A stretch of 64,000 bases of DNA from positions 14,115,779 to 14,179,778 of the forward strand of contig OY829655.1 of the NCBI GenBank assembly GCA_963691815.1, read 5' to 3'. Position numbers and translations under genes: made by a program. The stretch's first letter is position 1; each line of letters begins with the position of its first letter. Source of the DNA: Echiichthys vipera (Eukaryota; Chordata; Actinopteri; Perciformes; Trachinidae). This document shows, piece after piece, positions 45,492-58,890 of this stretch. The notes beneath the pieces are model-generated. The model saw only the letters and a list, made by a program, of their open reading frames with translations, was not told where the DNA came from and made no database searches.

Positions 45492-48254
45492 TATGATTGT
45501 TGATCTTGACGCAGGCCTGAGGGTCAAGTCATCTTAATAGAGAAATGCATATGGTGCCAGAGTGTGTGGAACTCTGTCCTGCTTTCAAGTCTACTTCCAG
45601 TGATAATATCCCTACCAGTAGTTGTTTACTGTTGGCAAGGAGGGTTTAGGGCAGAAAGTCTTGATCCCTGAGGACATTTGGGCCTGGATGATCCAGCGAG
45701 AGGCATCCTGTTCTCCTCTTCAGGTTGGAGAAAGAGATTTCTGCTGTACTTGTTTGTGTGCTATGGAGACTGGTCAGCCCTTTTCATAACAGAAAAATTT
45801 GGCTGAATGGGTTTTTAAAAGCACTCCATAAGCGTGTTTGTACGTGCACAGATACCCTCTGCTATTATGGTCTAAACATATTATATTTTCAATATTTTGA
45901 AAAATAATAGGCCATAATGGGTGTGGAGCACATTAGAGATCAAGGCTCTCTCTGTGGCAGTCCCTTGTTCCAGCAAACACAATTGGCAGGAATTAAGAGT
46001 GAGAAACCCCTGGTTTTATTTGTCCTTGTTGCTGGTGACAGCCCCTGGTTGTATGTTTTTCCTGCATGGGCTGCCTTAATGAAGGTGGGGGTGGGATAGT
46101 GTGGAGTTCCACTTCAAGCTTATCTTAATGAGGCTAAACAGAAGTGGCTTGCCACACCATGTGTATCAAAGAAAGCTTGTTGCTTCCCGCACCTTTCCTC
46201 ATATTTAAAATATACAAAAGCATTTGAACATCCTCATAACAATATTTTTGTTTAGACAGAGGAAAAAGAAGAATGTATGTCAATGAGGGATAACAGATGG
46301 TTTTAATGGGAGGGCTATGTAAGATACACTTAAATTTAGATTTTTAGATAAAATATAGCTAAATATTGGGATAATTGACCTAAATCCCAGATCAAATGCA
46401 CGCCGATGGGCCTTAAATGTTGTCTTCTGATATTGTTAAATTATGTTGATTGTATGTATTTTTTGTCTTTACTCTGATGCTGTAAATGGAGCTGCTGTGA
46501 TGCTAAAAAATTCTGACACTCATTCTGACACTATTTTTTTATCGCAAGATGTGGATACTACAGAAAATGTTCACTATCACACATAGGCTGAATGATTTTA
46601 AGCATTTAGTTTCTAATAAGCAAACATACATTTTTCATGAAGGAAAGGACTCAGACTTTAATGCAGATCTTTTGTTACTTTTATTTGTTTGATTGATGAG
46701 GCCAAATGAGCTCTACAGCTGACTGGATTATCTGCAGTCTTTCTGTTAGACACAAGGGGGGGCCATCACATCAGAATATGGAAAATATCTTGTGTTCACA
46801 TTTAACATTCAGCAGGCTGAAATATGTAGTATATCCTATCAACATTAACTTACACAGAAAGATTATCAATTTGGTTATTCCTGCTTTCATTCGCTTGACA
46901 CACTTACTCTCCTCATATCACTCACGTACCAAAACTTTGGTATGAAAATATACAGTGACTCAAAGAAGATGGGGATGGGAACATCATTCATATGTGCGAT
47001 GTTTATTATTGATTATTGAGGCAGTGAGAGACAAAGAAAGAAACGGCATACAAATATACTGATCGTACTGTCAGACATGTATGTGCACATACGACACACT
47101 TTGTATGATCTCTCTGGCATATGGTACTCCCTCACACATGACTCATCCACAATATTTCCATCAACATATCATGTGACCTCTTGGAGGCAGGAAATACATT
47201 GTAGTTCTATTCTAAGTACTTGAGTGGGATTAATGTAATGAGGATTTCTGCACTGTTGGATCTCACATTTATTGACCTAATGATGGCTATGGCGTGGGAG
47301 CAAGGGGTGTTTAATGGCTCCAGGATAGATAAATAATTAAATACCCCACTAAATAACTTAAAGGAACGTAAAAGATTGTGCAAAACATTAAAGTGACAGT
47401 GTCTTATAGAACTTGTAACCCCAATACCTTAAGCCCTCTCCAAAGGTTAACCTTTTGTAGTGAAAGTTGAAACGAGCTATTATTTATATTTGTCCACATG
47501 TATTTTTCAATAACTCAGAATGTTTTATTAATGGCATGATTTGGTCTTAGATCATAAAACATTTTACTCACATTGAAAGCATTATTAACTGTCCATATCT
47601 TAAACATTTAAAACATGGTATGTTGAGTTCAGGCAAGCAATAACCTTCTGCTTTTGGCTTGTCAAATTAATTACCGTAAGTACAATTGCCTTTACCTTAA
47701 TAACCATTAATAATTAATATTTGGTGGAATGTTTTGCTGAAGACATATCACATTCAAAAACAATTTCTGTTAACAATCACTGCGACAGTCAATCAGAGTC
47801 ACCCTTTATAACAGCATGGCCACAGGAAATCTCAACTTGGTATGCTGTGGTATTTTACACGTTAGCCAGCAGCTTGCACTGGATAGAAGGGAGGTCATTA
47901 GATGGAACAGCCATAATGGTCAGCTATTTCAAGGCCCTTTAATGGGGCTGATCACTGATGCACCGAACTCAGTACTCAAAAAGGTCAGTGATGGCCCATT
48001 TTCTAAAAACCAACATGTCAGTGTCCTTTCAAACACACCAATTAACATCAAGTAAATCTCAGGCTGATCTATTAATAGCAAGACTTAGATTTCAATGGAA
48101 CTTTGCTGCGAAGCAGGGGTGGGAGTCAATTGTTAATGTCTCTTAGGCACATTGAGTCAGTTTTCAGTCAGCTTTTAGTTCTAGTTCTTTAGTTCTCGTC
48201 CCCATCCGGTTACATGTGGTGGTGTATGGGTATGAGCATGCATCATTTTAACCA
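45492..48254. other. Intergenic region downstream of htr1f
   Basis: No recognisable exon, transposon or RNA gene. Its right part should include the htr1f 3' UTR on the minus strand; a minus-strand AATAAA occurs near 46679. Otherwise the sequence is ordinary AT-rich DNA. Confidence 0.4.
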
Positions 48255-49466
48255 TCAGAGGTAATGACTGCACCTAACAAGTCTTTGGAAAGCTTTTTTG
48301 AAGTCTTCATTAAAGATGGTATAGATGAGGGGGTTAATGAGCGAGTTGACGTAGCCCAACCATGTCAGAAAGTCCGCCATCTCCATCGAAGTACTGCAAG
48401 AACTGCAGGTGTTGACAATCACCTCCTTGACAAAAAACGGCAACCAACAGATAACAAAGGCGCCTATTATCAACCCCAACGTTGATGCTGCTTTGCGCTC
48501 CCGTGAGCCTGAGATCCGTGGTCCCTGGTAAAACTGGCTCCGACGTGACTCACTACGGGACTCACTACGGGACTGATGCCGGCGGGACTTGCTCTGGAAA
48601 GCCTTTACCGATACACGCATCCGTTCACGTGGAGGAGGCTCCTCTGTTGAAGGTTCAGAGATAGATTTTTCTCGTGGACTAACAGGCTCTGGACTTCGAG
48701 GTCCCCCATCGTCGTTGCCATCTCCAGCAGGGTAGGACGACGGGATCATGCTCCCATTGGTCATGCACGAGTGACGGCTAGCCCGACTGGCCTCCCTGCG
48801 CATATACAGGGTCTGAGCGGCCTGGTAGATTTTGTAGTAGAGGATGAGAATGAGCAGCAGGGGGATGTAAAACGCTCCAAGGGTGGAGTACAAGGTGAAA
48901 GCAATGTGATGGTGCATCATGATGCACTGGTCCTCGTGCTCTGCATCCCCGCTGTAGTACCGCCAGATTAGAGGAGGAACTGAGATGAGGATGGACAAGA
49001 GCCACACCACTGCCACCATCGCCCCAGCCCTGGCCCCTGTGCGTTTACGAGAGTACTCCACTGCATCAGTGATGGCTCTGTAACGGTCGATGGCGATTGC
49101 AGCAAGGTGAAGGATAGAGCATGTGCAACAGGTGATATCCACGCTCAACCAGATGGTACACACCGCCTGGCCCATGAGCCAGATCTCTTTCTGGATGTAC
49201 ATAATACTAAAGGGCATGACCAGCACAGCCACTAGCAGGTCAGTCGCTGCTAATGAGCAGATGAGGTAGTTGGCTGGGTGGTGCAACTTGCGTGTGACTG
49301 CGATAGCTGTGATCACTAGGCAGTTGAAGAATGTAGTCAGGATAGCCAGTACAGACAGGGTCAGTGTAAGCACGATCTTACTCGGAGGGAGCTTAGTGGT
49401 CTCCAGTGAGTCATTACCACTGCTGTTTGTGGCAAACACCCCTTCAGTGCGATTGGGGAAATCCAT
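48255..49466 (-). CDS. htr1f: 5-hydroxytryptamine receptor 1F (Gi/o-coupled GPCR)
   Basis: A single coding exon of 403 aa. The N-terminus (MDFPNRTEG) has N-glycosylation sequons at N5, N14 and N18. Class A landmarks are all present: RKLHHPANYLICSLAATD (TM2), Asp110 in LSVDITCCTCS (TM3, the amine-binding Asp), DRYRAITDAVEY (127 on), CWLPFFVKE (TM6) and NSLINPLIYTIF (TM7). The tail is short, ending VRCSHYL. It closely matches 5-HT1F, which lowers cAMP through Gi/o at the neuronal plasma membrane. Human HTR1F is 366 aa by memory; the extra length is mainly in loop 3, which is Ser/Arg-rich (RRHQSRSESRSESRRS). I chose ATG 49466 over an ATG 39 nt upstream because it matches the family start MDF and directly follows an acceptor-like tgtgcttgcag. 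5-HT1E is an alternative, but synteny favours 1F. Confidence 0.95.
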   Translation of the reverse strand: MDFPNRTEGVFATNSSGNDSLETTKLPPSKIVLTLTLSVLAILTTFFNCLVITAIAVTRKLHHPANYLICSLAATDLLVAVLVMPFSIMYIQKEIWLMGQAVCTIWLSVDITCCTCSILHLAAIAIDRYRAITDAVEYSRKRTGARAGAMVAVVWLLSILISVPPLIWRYYSGDAEHEDQCIMMHHHIAFTLYSTLGAFYIPLLLILILYYKIYQAAQTLYMRREASRASRHSCMTNGSMIPSSYPAGDGNDDGGPRSPEPVSPREKSISEPSTEEPPPRERMRVSVKAFQSKSRRHQSRSESRSESRRSQFYQGPRISGSRERKAASTLGLIIGAFVICWLPFFVKEVIVNTCSSCSTSMEMADFLTWLGYVNSLINPLIYTIFNEDFKKAFQRLVRCSHYL

Positions 49467-49883
49467 TCTGCAAGCACAATGGAAAGGGAGTTGTGCATTA
49501 GACATAAAGGGAGCTTAGGGAAATTGTCTTTTCAAAAATTCCTTTACAGAAGACGACAAATCATTTGGAGTTTTATGACTGCTGTGTATATTGTTGTTAT
49601 TCAATTGTGGCATAATCTGGCATGAAATTTGATCAGTCAGTCAGCATTTGACATTATAAAATTACAAATCGCCAATGATTTTGCTTTCTGTACTTCATAA
49701 ATAAAATATCCCAAAGGGGAAAATATTTTTTTTAATTAAAAATCAGTTTTTAAAGTTAATGGACTTTGCGTTCAAGGTCTTGAAATATTACATTTTTTGC
49801 AATGCTTTGAAAATATTTCTTTTAACATACCCACAAAAGTTTGCCAATACTCTCAAAGTAAAAATCTAGCAATCCAGTCCTAC

Positions 49884-49998
49884 CTGACTAGGCTCTAATG
49901 TGTTTCATCCGGTTGGTTCAGTGTGCAGCAGGCGGTCTGCTTGGATCTGTCCTGCCTGCTAGCTCTGCCATCACATCACCTGTATCACTGATCAACAC
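49884..49998 (-). other. htr1f: Probable 5' UTR exon of htr1f
   Basis: On the minus strand a strong acceptor (ctctctcccag) precedes 49998 and a donor (cag|gtagga) follows 49884. The next acceptor, tgtgcttgcag, lies just upstream of the htr1f start codon. The segment has no long open frame, fitting a non-coding exon. Without transcripts this is a prediction. Confidence 0.4.
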
Positions 49999-52900
49999 CT
50001 GGGAGAGAGAAAGGGAACAAAAAGAATAATTTGTGAGAGAGAAAGAGAGAATTAGAGACAGAGAAAGCAACAGAAAGAGAGAAAGAGAGAGAGCGAGAGA
50101 GAGGAATAGGGAGGAGATATTGAAAGAAAAAAAGAGTTAGAAGCAGCAAAGTAAGGATGAAGCCAAGGACGAGTACACCTACACAGCACATGCAGTGAAT
50201 GGTTTCTCAGAAGCCAATGTTTGCATGTCTCTTTTAAAATCAATAAAATTAAATTGGAGATTCTATGCTGATTTTCAGGTTCATACTTAAACACTTTAAA
50301 AAAACTTAAAAAAAACAAACTAAAACAAATTATTCTTGTACTCTCTGTCTGAATATACCTGTTTTCACCCTTTGTCTCTTAAAGCCGCCCTCTGCTCTGC
50401 ACCATTTACGAGTATTCCACATCTGCACTCTTGGGTCTCTGCACCATCACAGAATCAACCCAATAGCCAGAATTACATGTCATCTTACTTCCAGAGTAGA
50501 GGTCCACATGTAATATGGAAGTGGATGGTTTCCATTGGAGTTGGTTGAAAACCTGATACGTCTCATAATGTACACTTACTGTATAAGATGTGTTTTAAAT
50601 GAATGTTTCTGTGATTTGCAGGGATGTACAATGCCAACATTTTTCTCTGGCCACTGGGCTGGCAGCATGACTGTACCAGCCCTGTAGCAGCACTTTCTAA
50701 CCATATAGTTGTGACATCACAATCATACAGAAGTCTTGTTTGTGCTTCTTTAAAGGCACAGTTTCTAAATACGGACTATGTCCATTTTTGTGTGGATTGA
50801 GTGTTTTGAAACGTTCACAGTATTTACAGTATATAGTACCTCCACTTGCTTTATTATAGAAAAAAGACATGAAAATTGAATGTTTTGCAATATGAGACCT
50901 TTAAATAATGTGAACAGCTTTCTGGATCTGTCCAATTTTAAGCTGATTCAGTCCAAATATGTTTTTTAGAGGTTTTTCAAACTCAATAAGCTTCAAATTT
51001 GATGGATAACATTTTGGGAATCTTTGGCATGAACATACTTACATTTGAAGTCATAAAACATCAGACAGAAATATTCTGTCAGCTGCTTCAGTCCAAATAC
51101 TGTATATCACTCTTTGTATTGGTCCACCATTCATTTTAACAACAGCTGCTACGATTATTATTATCATCATTGCAGCACTCCTTCACTCTCTGCATTTCTG
51201 CATTGCATAGTATCCTGAAGACATGAGTAGGAACTGTTGCTATAGAAACAACAAGAAGTACAGCACTTTTAGCTAATGTGGCGATGGAGCAGGGGCAGGC
51301 AAACTGTGCCTGTCAGGTTTCTGCCGAGACTGTTCGATTCCCAGGGTAGGTCCTGGGGGTAGGTGGGCGGGTGTGCCGGGGGGGGGGGGGGGGGGGTAAG
51401 GCTTTATGACAACTGAATAAGATGATATATCTATATTTCAGTTCACTTAACCCTAACATATAGCTAAGTGCCAGCTAATAATAATAATTTACCATGAAAA
51501 CTTGTCAACCCCCTTCTTAACAGAATGAGTTTTACAGAGAGTTCTTTAGAGTTGGACCTTAGCTTACCCCTACTGGTACGATACAGAAGTGCCCTTTTAT
51601 TAATAAAAAAAGCTCCGGGTAGCATCAGATGCAAAATCCTGGAGAAACTGTGGTGTATCTTTCTCATCATTGTTACAATATTCAGGTTATTCTCATTCAT
51701 TGTTTGTACATAAAACTACAAAAGTAATGCACTGGTATTCATATGTACTCCACAAATGTGTTACTGTCCAGCGCAAAGAAGGAAATCAGTTGACGCGGAA
51801 TGGGTCCAAAAACAACATGTATTCATGTCCCAGCTGTGTTTGTGTCCTGAGATTACTAAGACAAACCACAACCTTCCTAATCTTAACCAAGGTGTTTTGG
51901 GGCCTAAACTTTAGCATCACTTTTTTTTTGTGTCTAAACTTAAACTTTCACCTCATCGTGGTTTTGTTGCCTAAACGTACCCATCATTGTCATCTACTGG
52001 TCGCGGTTTCTCAGCGCATCATACGAGTTGTTGTGCATTACTTTTCGTGAGATAGGTTTGCAAGATTGCAATATTGAGCAGCTTTCAATATACAGTATAA
52101 ACGCGTAGTAGCAGTGAGGTAGTAAATGATGAGTATTGTTTCAGTACTTCATTCAAGGTGTGGGCACTGGCCACCGCTTAGCCAGACTGAGTCACCTTGT
52201 GGGCTCTTTGCTTACTGTGAATGTTTTATTGTATAAAGCAAATACCACATAGAACCTTTTAGATTATTGAACATGTTTTATTTCTTTAACTACAAATTAT
52301 TCTTACTGATTATTTTTTTGAATGCACACTTTGTAGGAGATAAAACTTCACTTTCCCAGCTCACTGTTAACTGGCCAGAGTGACTGTTGAAAACAGCAGC
52401 TCTGTCCTGGTAGCAAAAGTTTTCAAATTGATTTTCAGGGTCGTTGCAAGAAAATTACTTTCTAAAGTGAAGTCTTTCCAAACACTTTAATAAAGCTCTT
52501 TGCTGAGAAGTCGGGCACAGTTCATTATGGTACATTGGCTGCCAAATAAATTCAAAACAGAAACAGTTTCACAGCTATTCTAGAACAAACTGGTTCGCTG
52601 TGGACCAATGAAGATTCTTTATACCTGTGATTTGAGTGTAAAAAGACAATAAAATTGTCATCCTATGTGTTATGATGCAATTATACAACCTTCCTCTTTA
52701 CCCTCGAATGAATTTGGAAGAAACCCCTTACAGTACTTATGCAAATTACTCTGCTCAGATAGATAGATGATGATTACTGCTGCACTTCAGTTGCATTCTC
52801 TGCACTGATGTATTTTCAGTTTTGCATCTGAAAACTGGTTTGTGCATAAACATATATTTAGATATACAGTATGGGTATAGTAGGGCATGTTTTTGAGTGT

Positions 52901-55439
52901 GTCTGTCGAGCGTATCTGAGCATGCATGTATGTAAATGCAGTGATTGACAGTATGCGTTAACAGTATCAGCCTTTCATTATGTGCAACAAAGACAATCAT
53001 CTACTTTTGTCTTGGAATGTTCTGAAACGCACGCTTCCTGTTCAAGGCCAACTGAAGATCAGCTCCAGTGAACCAGAGTAAGTGTGGAGAACAGAACCCA
53101 GTGCCCTTTCATGAATACAGCAAACAGGGAAAGCAGCTTCATTCACTGACTGATGGCCACATATTTTATAGTTATACAAAATTTTTCAAGTTCTTTTTTG
53201 GTGTTGCTAGAGGGTAGAGATAGGAACCAGCACACTGTTCAGAAATGATAAGTGATACTGTTCAGTAACTTTTAATAAGCTTTGTGATCTGGTGTATAAG
53301 GAGATTTACTCTAGTCTCGCGAGACCATTCTGATCTTGCAAACTACATTGTATTTTACTCACAGATCAGTCTTATAAGTAAAATCAGCAACCAGTATTTC
53401 CGCCCCTTCCCAAAAGATCTCCAAACAAGAGTTCCCAGATGGATATGCTGAGCAAATGCAAATCAATCCGGAGTCAGTTTGAATTTACACAGCACCTATA
53501 AGGACTTTTTTACACTGCGCTAAGCAAGCCCTTAGCCAGGGCCTAAGAATGCGTTTACATTGGCAGAATCCTGGCACATTCCAAGTGCACTAATCCTGAC
53601 TATAGCATGGGTTTGCTGGCAATGGAACACAGTTAACCCCAAGCTTGGAGGTTATCCAGTGAAAATTCCGTCTACAAGATGTTATCTGTAAGATATCATC
53701 AAATTGCCAGTGTGAAATGTTGGATTTTTTGTCTGTGGATATGGGCTAAGTTAGCCCAGGATGGATCTTGGGTTAAGAGAATTCAGTATTTAGAGAAAAA
53801 CCCTAAATAGGTGTCTACTTTTTCCGTCTAAATACATAATTCTGAGTTGATTATCATGTGACTGTAATATCAAGCCACTGTGCTTCTGCAGTCTACAAGT
53901 AACAGATTTAGGTTGTGCAGATAACGAGGTGGCTGACAAAGCAGAAACATGTTCAAATATGTCCTCCTCATTCAGAGATTAAGATACAGAGATTAGTTTA
54001 ATCCATCCTCATCCAGTGTCTCTAACTCACAGGTCAAACACATATGCAAGCACCTTTAGACTTATTGTGAATGTACGTCTTGTACCCATACATATTCTGC
54101 ATGCACACACATACAAACACCGACTTCACTCCAATTTAATAATGTTTTCCGCCACTGTAAAGGTTGTCAGCCCTCTGACATTCAGTCGCTCCCTCTCTAT
54201 CTCTCTCTCTCGCTCTCTCGTTCCCTCCTTTTACAAGAACAGGAAAAATGCAGCCGTCACAGGGAGTACAATCTCTGAAACACAAACCGTTTGGCCCAGG
54301 CAGGGCATCAAGCTGCCAAGAGTTGTTGTGAAGGAGGAGAGTTGTGAAAAAGCTGACTGACAGCTCTGGAAAGATGCAAAATAGATGACTAACTGTAGCA
54401 CTATAAGACAGCACAACAACTCCAGATCATTTGTCGGTTCATCTGTCTCTCTTCATCTATTTTAATCTGCTGTATCTATTTAATTTGTTGGTGGAGGTAA
54501 ATGACAAAGTTGGCAAGAAGTAATACGGCTAAGGGCTCCCTCTGAGGAGATGACAAAGGCCTACTGATTTTGTTTTCTTTTCAAAAGTGGAAAGAAATGG
54601 CATACATGAGTGACGGTAAACATAAATTCTACCATTCTGGTACAGAAAAACACCCTACTGTACATTAAAACATTATCATAATGAAGTAATATAATGAACT
54701 GTGTTTTTATGGCATTGAATGATATGAATAAGTCAAGGACTCAGTATCAGACTGACGACTTTCCCCTAATATTCCAATATACTATTTTTTTCATTTAACA
54801 GTTGTGCATTTTTAATCGCATTTTACATATGAGACCACAGCAAGAAAATGTAAATGTAGCTCCATATCAAGGATTAATTAAAACCTAAAATAAATAGTGG
54901 CTAGTATTTGGGATTATAATGGCAAGTAACAAAAAGACAATATACAGGTATGTGTGCTAATTGCTAATGTGTGTCTAATTTTAGTGACTCATTCAACGTC
55001 CTGATTTTCTTTCCTTGCATTTTTGCAAAAAGGGCTGAGACCATTCTCATTACCCTGAGTGGGCTAACCTGCTGTCATGTCCACTTTGCAGCAGTCACTG
55101 TTCTCACTCATTGACCTTTTTCCTCATTTCAAGCTTGACTAGATCACTTCATGTGTGTCACAGCCTGGGTTTCACTGCAAGCAAATGTGCACCATGTCAA
55201 CGTCAGCCCTCTCTACCTGCTTTATGCAGATAGAGGTATGACAGTAGCTGGTGATAATTTAATAGAACTGGTCCATGAACCAAATCCAAATGGGCACAAA
55301 ATCTTCTATCCCCATACACTTCATTGCATTTTTTGATAACTATCATGATGTAACATGTTTTCTGGTAATTTCATTAATAAATAGTCAACAGGACATAACC
55401 ACACAGTGAAGCCTATTTTTGTACACTGAGTCATTATAT
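49999..55439. other. Upstream region of htr1f without recognisable genes
   Basis: Includes purine-rich GA sequence at about 50000-50140, a G-rich tract at 51342-51396, and otherwise unique AT-rich sequence. Open frames here are short and lack domain signatures or splice context. Promoter and further 5' UTR exons of htr1f may lie in this stretch. Confidence 0.4.
51342..51396 (+). repeat. G-rich tract with a run of 19 G, quadruplex-prone
   Basis: Several GGG groups (cagggtaggt, ctgggggtaggtgggcgggt) precede a homopolymer of 19 G at 51378-51396. It could fold as a G-quadruplex. The length is probably variable. Confidence 0.85.
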
Positions 55440-57540
55440 TAAGAACTTTATTGCAAAATGAACAGTTTCAAGTGGAAGTATATAGAAAGCTACAGAAACA
55501 ACAGAAACGACAAATAAGACAGTGGGATCAAGAAAGCATCAAACTTTAGATTAGATATTTTTTAAAAAGGAAAAAATATTTGATGATAAAACCTTGCATA
55601 CAAAGATATATTCATTAACACTTTCCTATAAAAGAAGATTTTAAGAAGGGATTTAAAAGATGGTAGGGTTGTGGTGAGTCTGATCTCAGTAGGACGAGAG
55701 TTACACAGTTGTGGGGCTTGTACAACAAAGGCCCGGTCTCTTTTAGTTATGAGCCGGGATCTGCGAACAAACAGCAGAGCTGCATTCACTGATCTGAAGG
55801 AACACTGAGGCACATAGGGGGTCAATAAATCTTTAATATATTTTGGAGCTAGGTCATGTAATGCTTTAAAAGTGATCGTTAAAGTTTGAAATCAATACGG
55901 AACTTTACGGATAACCAATGTAAATTAGCTAGCACAGCTCATATTTCTTGGTGTCAAAATTTGTGCCACAGCTTTCTGCACCAGTTGGGGGTGAGGGGAG
56001 CTATTGTTGATACCAACACAAATTGTTGAAACTAAAATAAAATAAATTGTAAAACTACTGTGCATTGCAATAGTCCAATCGTGAAAAAATAAAAGCATCT
56101 AAAACCTGTGAATCTATATACCATGTAAATCTGAAGGACATTAAAGAGATCTGATTTGGGAGATTTTTTTAGCTGAAAGAAGCAGGACTGAACAATACTC
56201 TTTACTTGAGTCTCAAAACAGAGATCTGTATCAAAAGTTACCCCAAGACTTTAGGCAGACAGCTCTATGTCTTTTGAAAGGGGCCCAAACTTGCTATGAA
56301 CCCATCTGGTAGAGTTCAGTAACTACAATCTCAGTTTGGTCGTCATTGAATTTTAAGAAGTTTTGAGACATCCAGCATTTGGCGTCATTGAAGCCTAAGA
56401 GGAGGATATCTATGCTGCTGGAGTTATTGGACTGACATAACTGTGTGTCGTCAGCATAACAGTGATAGGAGACACAATGGTTCTGGATGATTTTGCTGAG
56501 AGGAAGCATGTCTATGGGGAACAACAAAGGGCCAAGGATGGATCCATGACAAAACCCCAAAATTAAAATTGCAAACAGAAGAACTGGCATTTTCTATCTG
56601 CTCTGAAAAAAGACCTGTTTGAGGGGTATGACTGTGCAGGAAAACAGCGTGATCTATTGAGAAACCTTTACAAGGACTTTCTCTGTGCTGTGGTGAGCTC
56701 TAAAACCAGACTGAGACCTGCTAAACATATTATAGCTATTCATAAAAGAGATAATTTGGGTTGAAATTACATTCTCCAGTATCTTAGATAAAAATGATTA
56801 TTTAGAAATTGGACGATAATTGCTAAGTAAAAGAGCCAGATTGGATTTTTCTTCAGTAGTGATTGAATAATAGCATGCTTAAAACCTTTTGGAAAGATGC
56901 CAGATGAGAGAGAACTGTTAATAATCAATAAAATAGTAGGACCAATAGTTGGAAAAAGCTTGTTTAAATACTTGGGATACGGTGTAACACACAGGTAGAA
57001 TAATTCATTTGAGGGATTAGTTCACTGAGTTCAGAGATGTTAATGGTTTGAAACTGGTCAGAGAGGCAACTGGTGAGAGAGGCAAGATTATTGCTGACGG
57101 AAGGTATAGATTGAGGGACTGAAATGGGCAGCACATTTTTCTGTCCAGTCATTACCAGGTTCCAGGTCTGTACTGGTGGGTCCATTCAAGACTGAGCTGA
57201 TGACCTGAAATAAGACTTTGGGGTCATGGTTGTTTCTGGAAAGGATATCTGAAAAATATGGCGATCTTGTTTCTTTTATGGTAGCTCAACATAGAGTAGT
57301 GTGAATATCTGCCATCTTGGTTGACTACCATTTGCGTTCCAGTCCTCTCGATAGGTAGAAAATGGACACCAGCTGAAGGGAGTGTGTGAAGTGTGGTGAG
57401 AAAACTCTTTTCAAAGAATGAAATGTTACGGTCACAATAATGATAAACCACAATATTGACTTCAAAATGCGTGAAAGATGATGGTGAGAGAGCCACAATC
57501 ACTGCTTTACAGGTTGAGATTAGTTTTTAACACAGGAAGC
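55440..57540 (-). mobile_element. Decayed L2-type LINE
   Basis: Minus-strand fragments in several frames match the L2-type reverse transcriptase. These include GSILGPLLFPIDMLPL, the catalytic YADD in YHCYADDTQL, the thumb-like MSQNFLKFNDDQTEI, and the C-terminal TPYVPQCSFRSVNAALL, FVVQAPQLCNSRPTEIR and TLPSFKSLLK. Stops and frameshifts separate them, so it is inactive. The 5' boundary is approximate. Confidence 0.85.
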
Positions 57541-58639
57541 ACTGACAAGTCTTGTATCTAGCCGCAGTGCTAACTAACAGGATCTATTTTCCCATGGGCA
57601 CAGTATTCTCATTACAACTTACTTTGCAAAGTAAATTCCCAAAGACATCTCGTACTTTTAGTCATTTCACTGGAAAGCACACATACTGCAGCGTGGTAGC
57701 CTACAGCAATAAGATAATATGAAACACCACTCTGATAAGACATTCTCCATAATTATAGGAAAAAGAATCCGCTCAAGCCTTTATCTAGTGGGCAGTTAAT
57801 TAGAGATTCTAAAGCTCGTACACATATTTGGATCTACATTAACAATACAGGTTTAGTGCGACTATTAGCAACACATGCCAAAAGCAGGCTGTACCAAATT
57901 TAAAATCAATGGGTAATTGCTACTGGTGTCTGTCATCAACAGTTTGTTTTATTCTACATGGAGATGTCCCTTTGCAGTTAGCATGACTGGTGGTATTTTT
58001 GATTTGTGCTCTCAAAGTGGAAAGTGCTGAATCAAAGCCCACTGTTATTGACAGGCGGATCCGCTGTTTACCTCAATTAAAGCCCCTATGGGATTTAAAC
58101 TTAGACAGCAATACATATAATGGCCTTTATATCAAGGTACAGCAAACAATCACACAAACATGTGCATCTGCACACATAATACCCGTCAGTTAATACTTTG
58201 TATTACCCGAATTTACATTGCAAACCGTCATTGGGAGATGGTGACATTTTGGGGAGGAAATGGATGCGCACAGTTGCATTAAAGAATTACTTTCCTCTCT
58301 ACATCGTTGAACATCCTGACAACTCAACTGCCCACTGCAACCACTCGCCCTTTGTTGGTCTGTTAAAACTCATTTCTATTTGTGTGTGCATTCATTGGAA
58401 CAACAGAGCAGTCCATATTTTTCTTTTTTCTTTGTAATGTGAATGCACAATAGCATTAACTGCATGTTTTGTACACATTTGTGAAGAAATTTCACCTACA
58501 GTGACATCATGTCACAAACTGTGCCGAGACTGTTGTGGATTTATTACCCAAAAAGCTGGTGCACTTGGAGGTGTCCTCATTGTCCTTGTGCACAAGCCAT
58601 CACTAAAAATGAAATGATGATATATATTTGGCCTGGGCA
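57541..58639. other. Non-coding stretch
   Basis: AT-rich unique sequence. I see no gene, transposon end or RNA feature. Confidence 0.4.
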
Positions 58640-58890
58640 TTTCTGTGTGGAGTTTGCATGTTCTCCCCGTGTCTGCGTGGGTTTTCTCCGGGTACTCCGG
58701 TTTCCTCCCACAATCCAAAGACATGCACATGTTAGGTGAATTGATTACTCTAAGAATTGCCCGTAGGTGTGAATGGTTGTCTGTCTCTGTTCGTGTCTAT
58801 GTGCCCTGTGATAGACTGCCCGATGTCAGCTGGGATCGGCTCCAGCCCCCCCGCGACCCCGACCCCGGGATAAGCAGTTGAAGATTAATG
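58640..58890 (+). mobile_element. SINE/LINE-tail repeat, plus-oriented copy
   Basis: Contains the widespread teleost repeat signature gtgtggagtttgcatgttct, then tttcctcccacaatccaaag and attgcccgtaggtgtgaatg. It ends ctccagccccccc, then cgggataagcagttgaag, close to the tail of the RTE LINE at 34.1 kb. No protein is encoded. It is related to the inverted copy at about 61.2-61.4 kb. Confidence 0.8.

Noticed and set aside
49467..49505. Upstream ATG extending the htr1f protein by 13 residues
   Set aside because: The extra residues follow no family pattern, and an acceptor-like site lies directly before the MDF start, so this stretch is probably intron.
48264..49518. Plus-strand frames across the htr1f exon
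   Set aside because: Shadows of the receptor coding strand. The minus strand has complete class A GPCR motifs.
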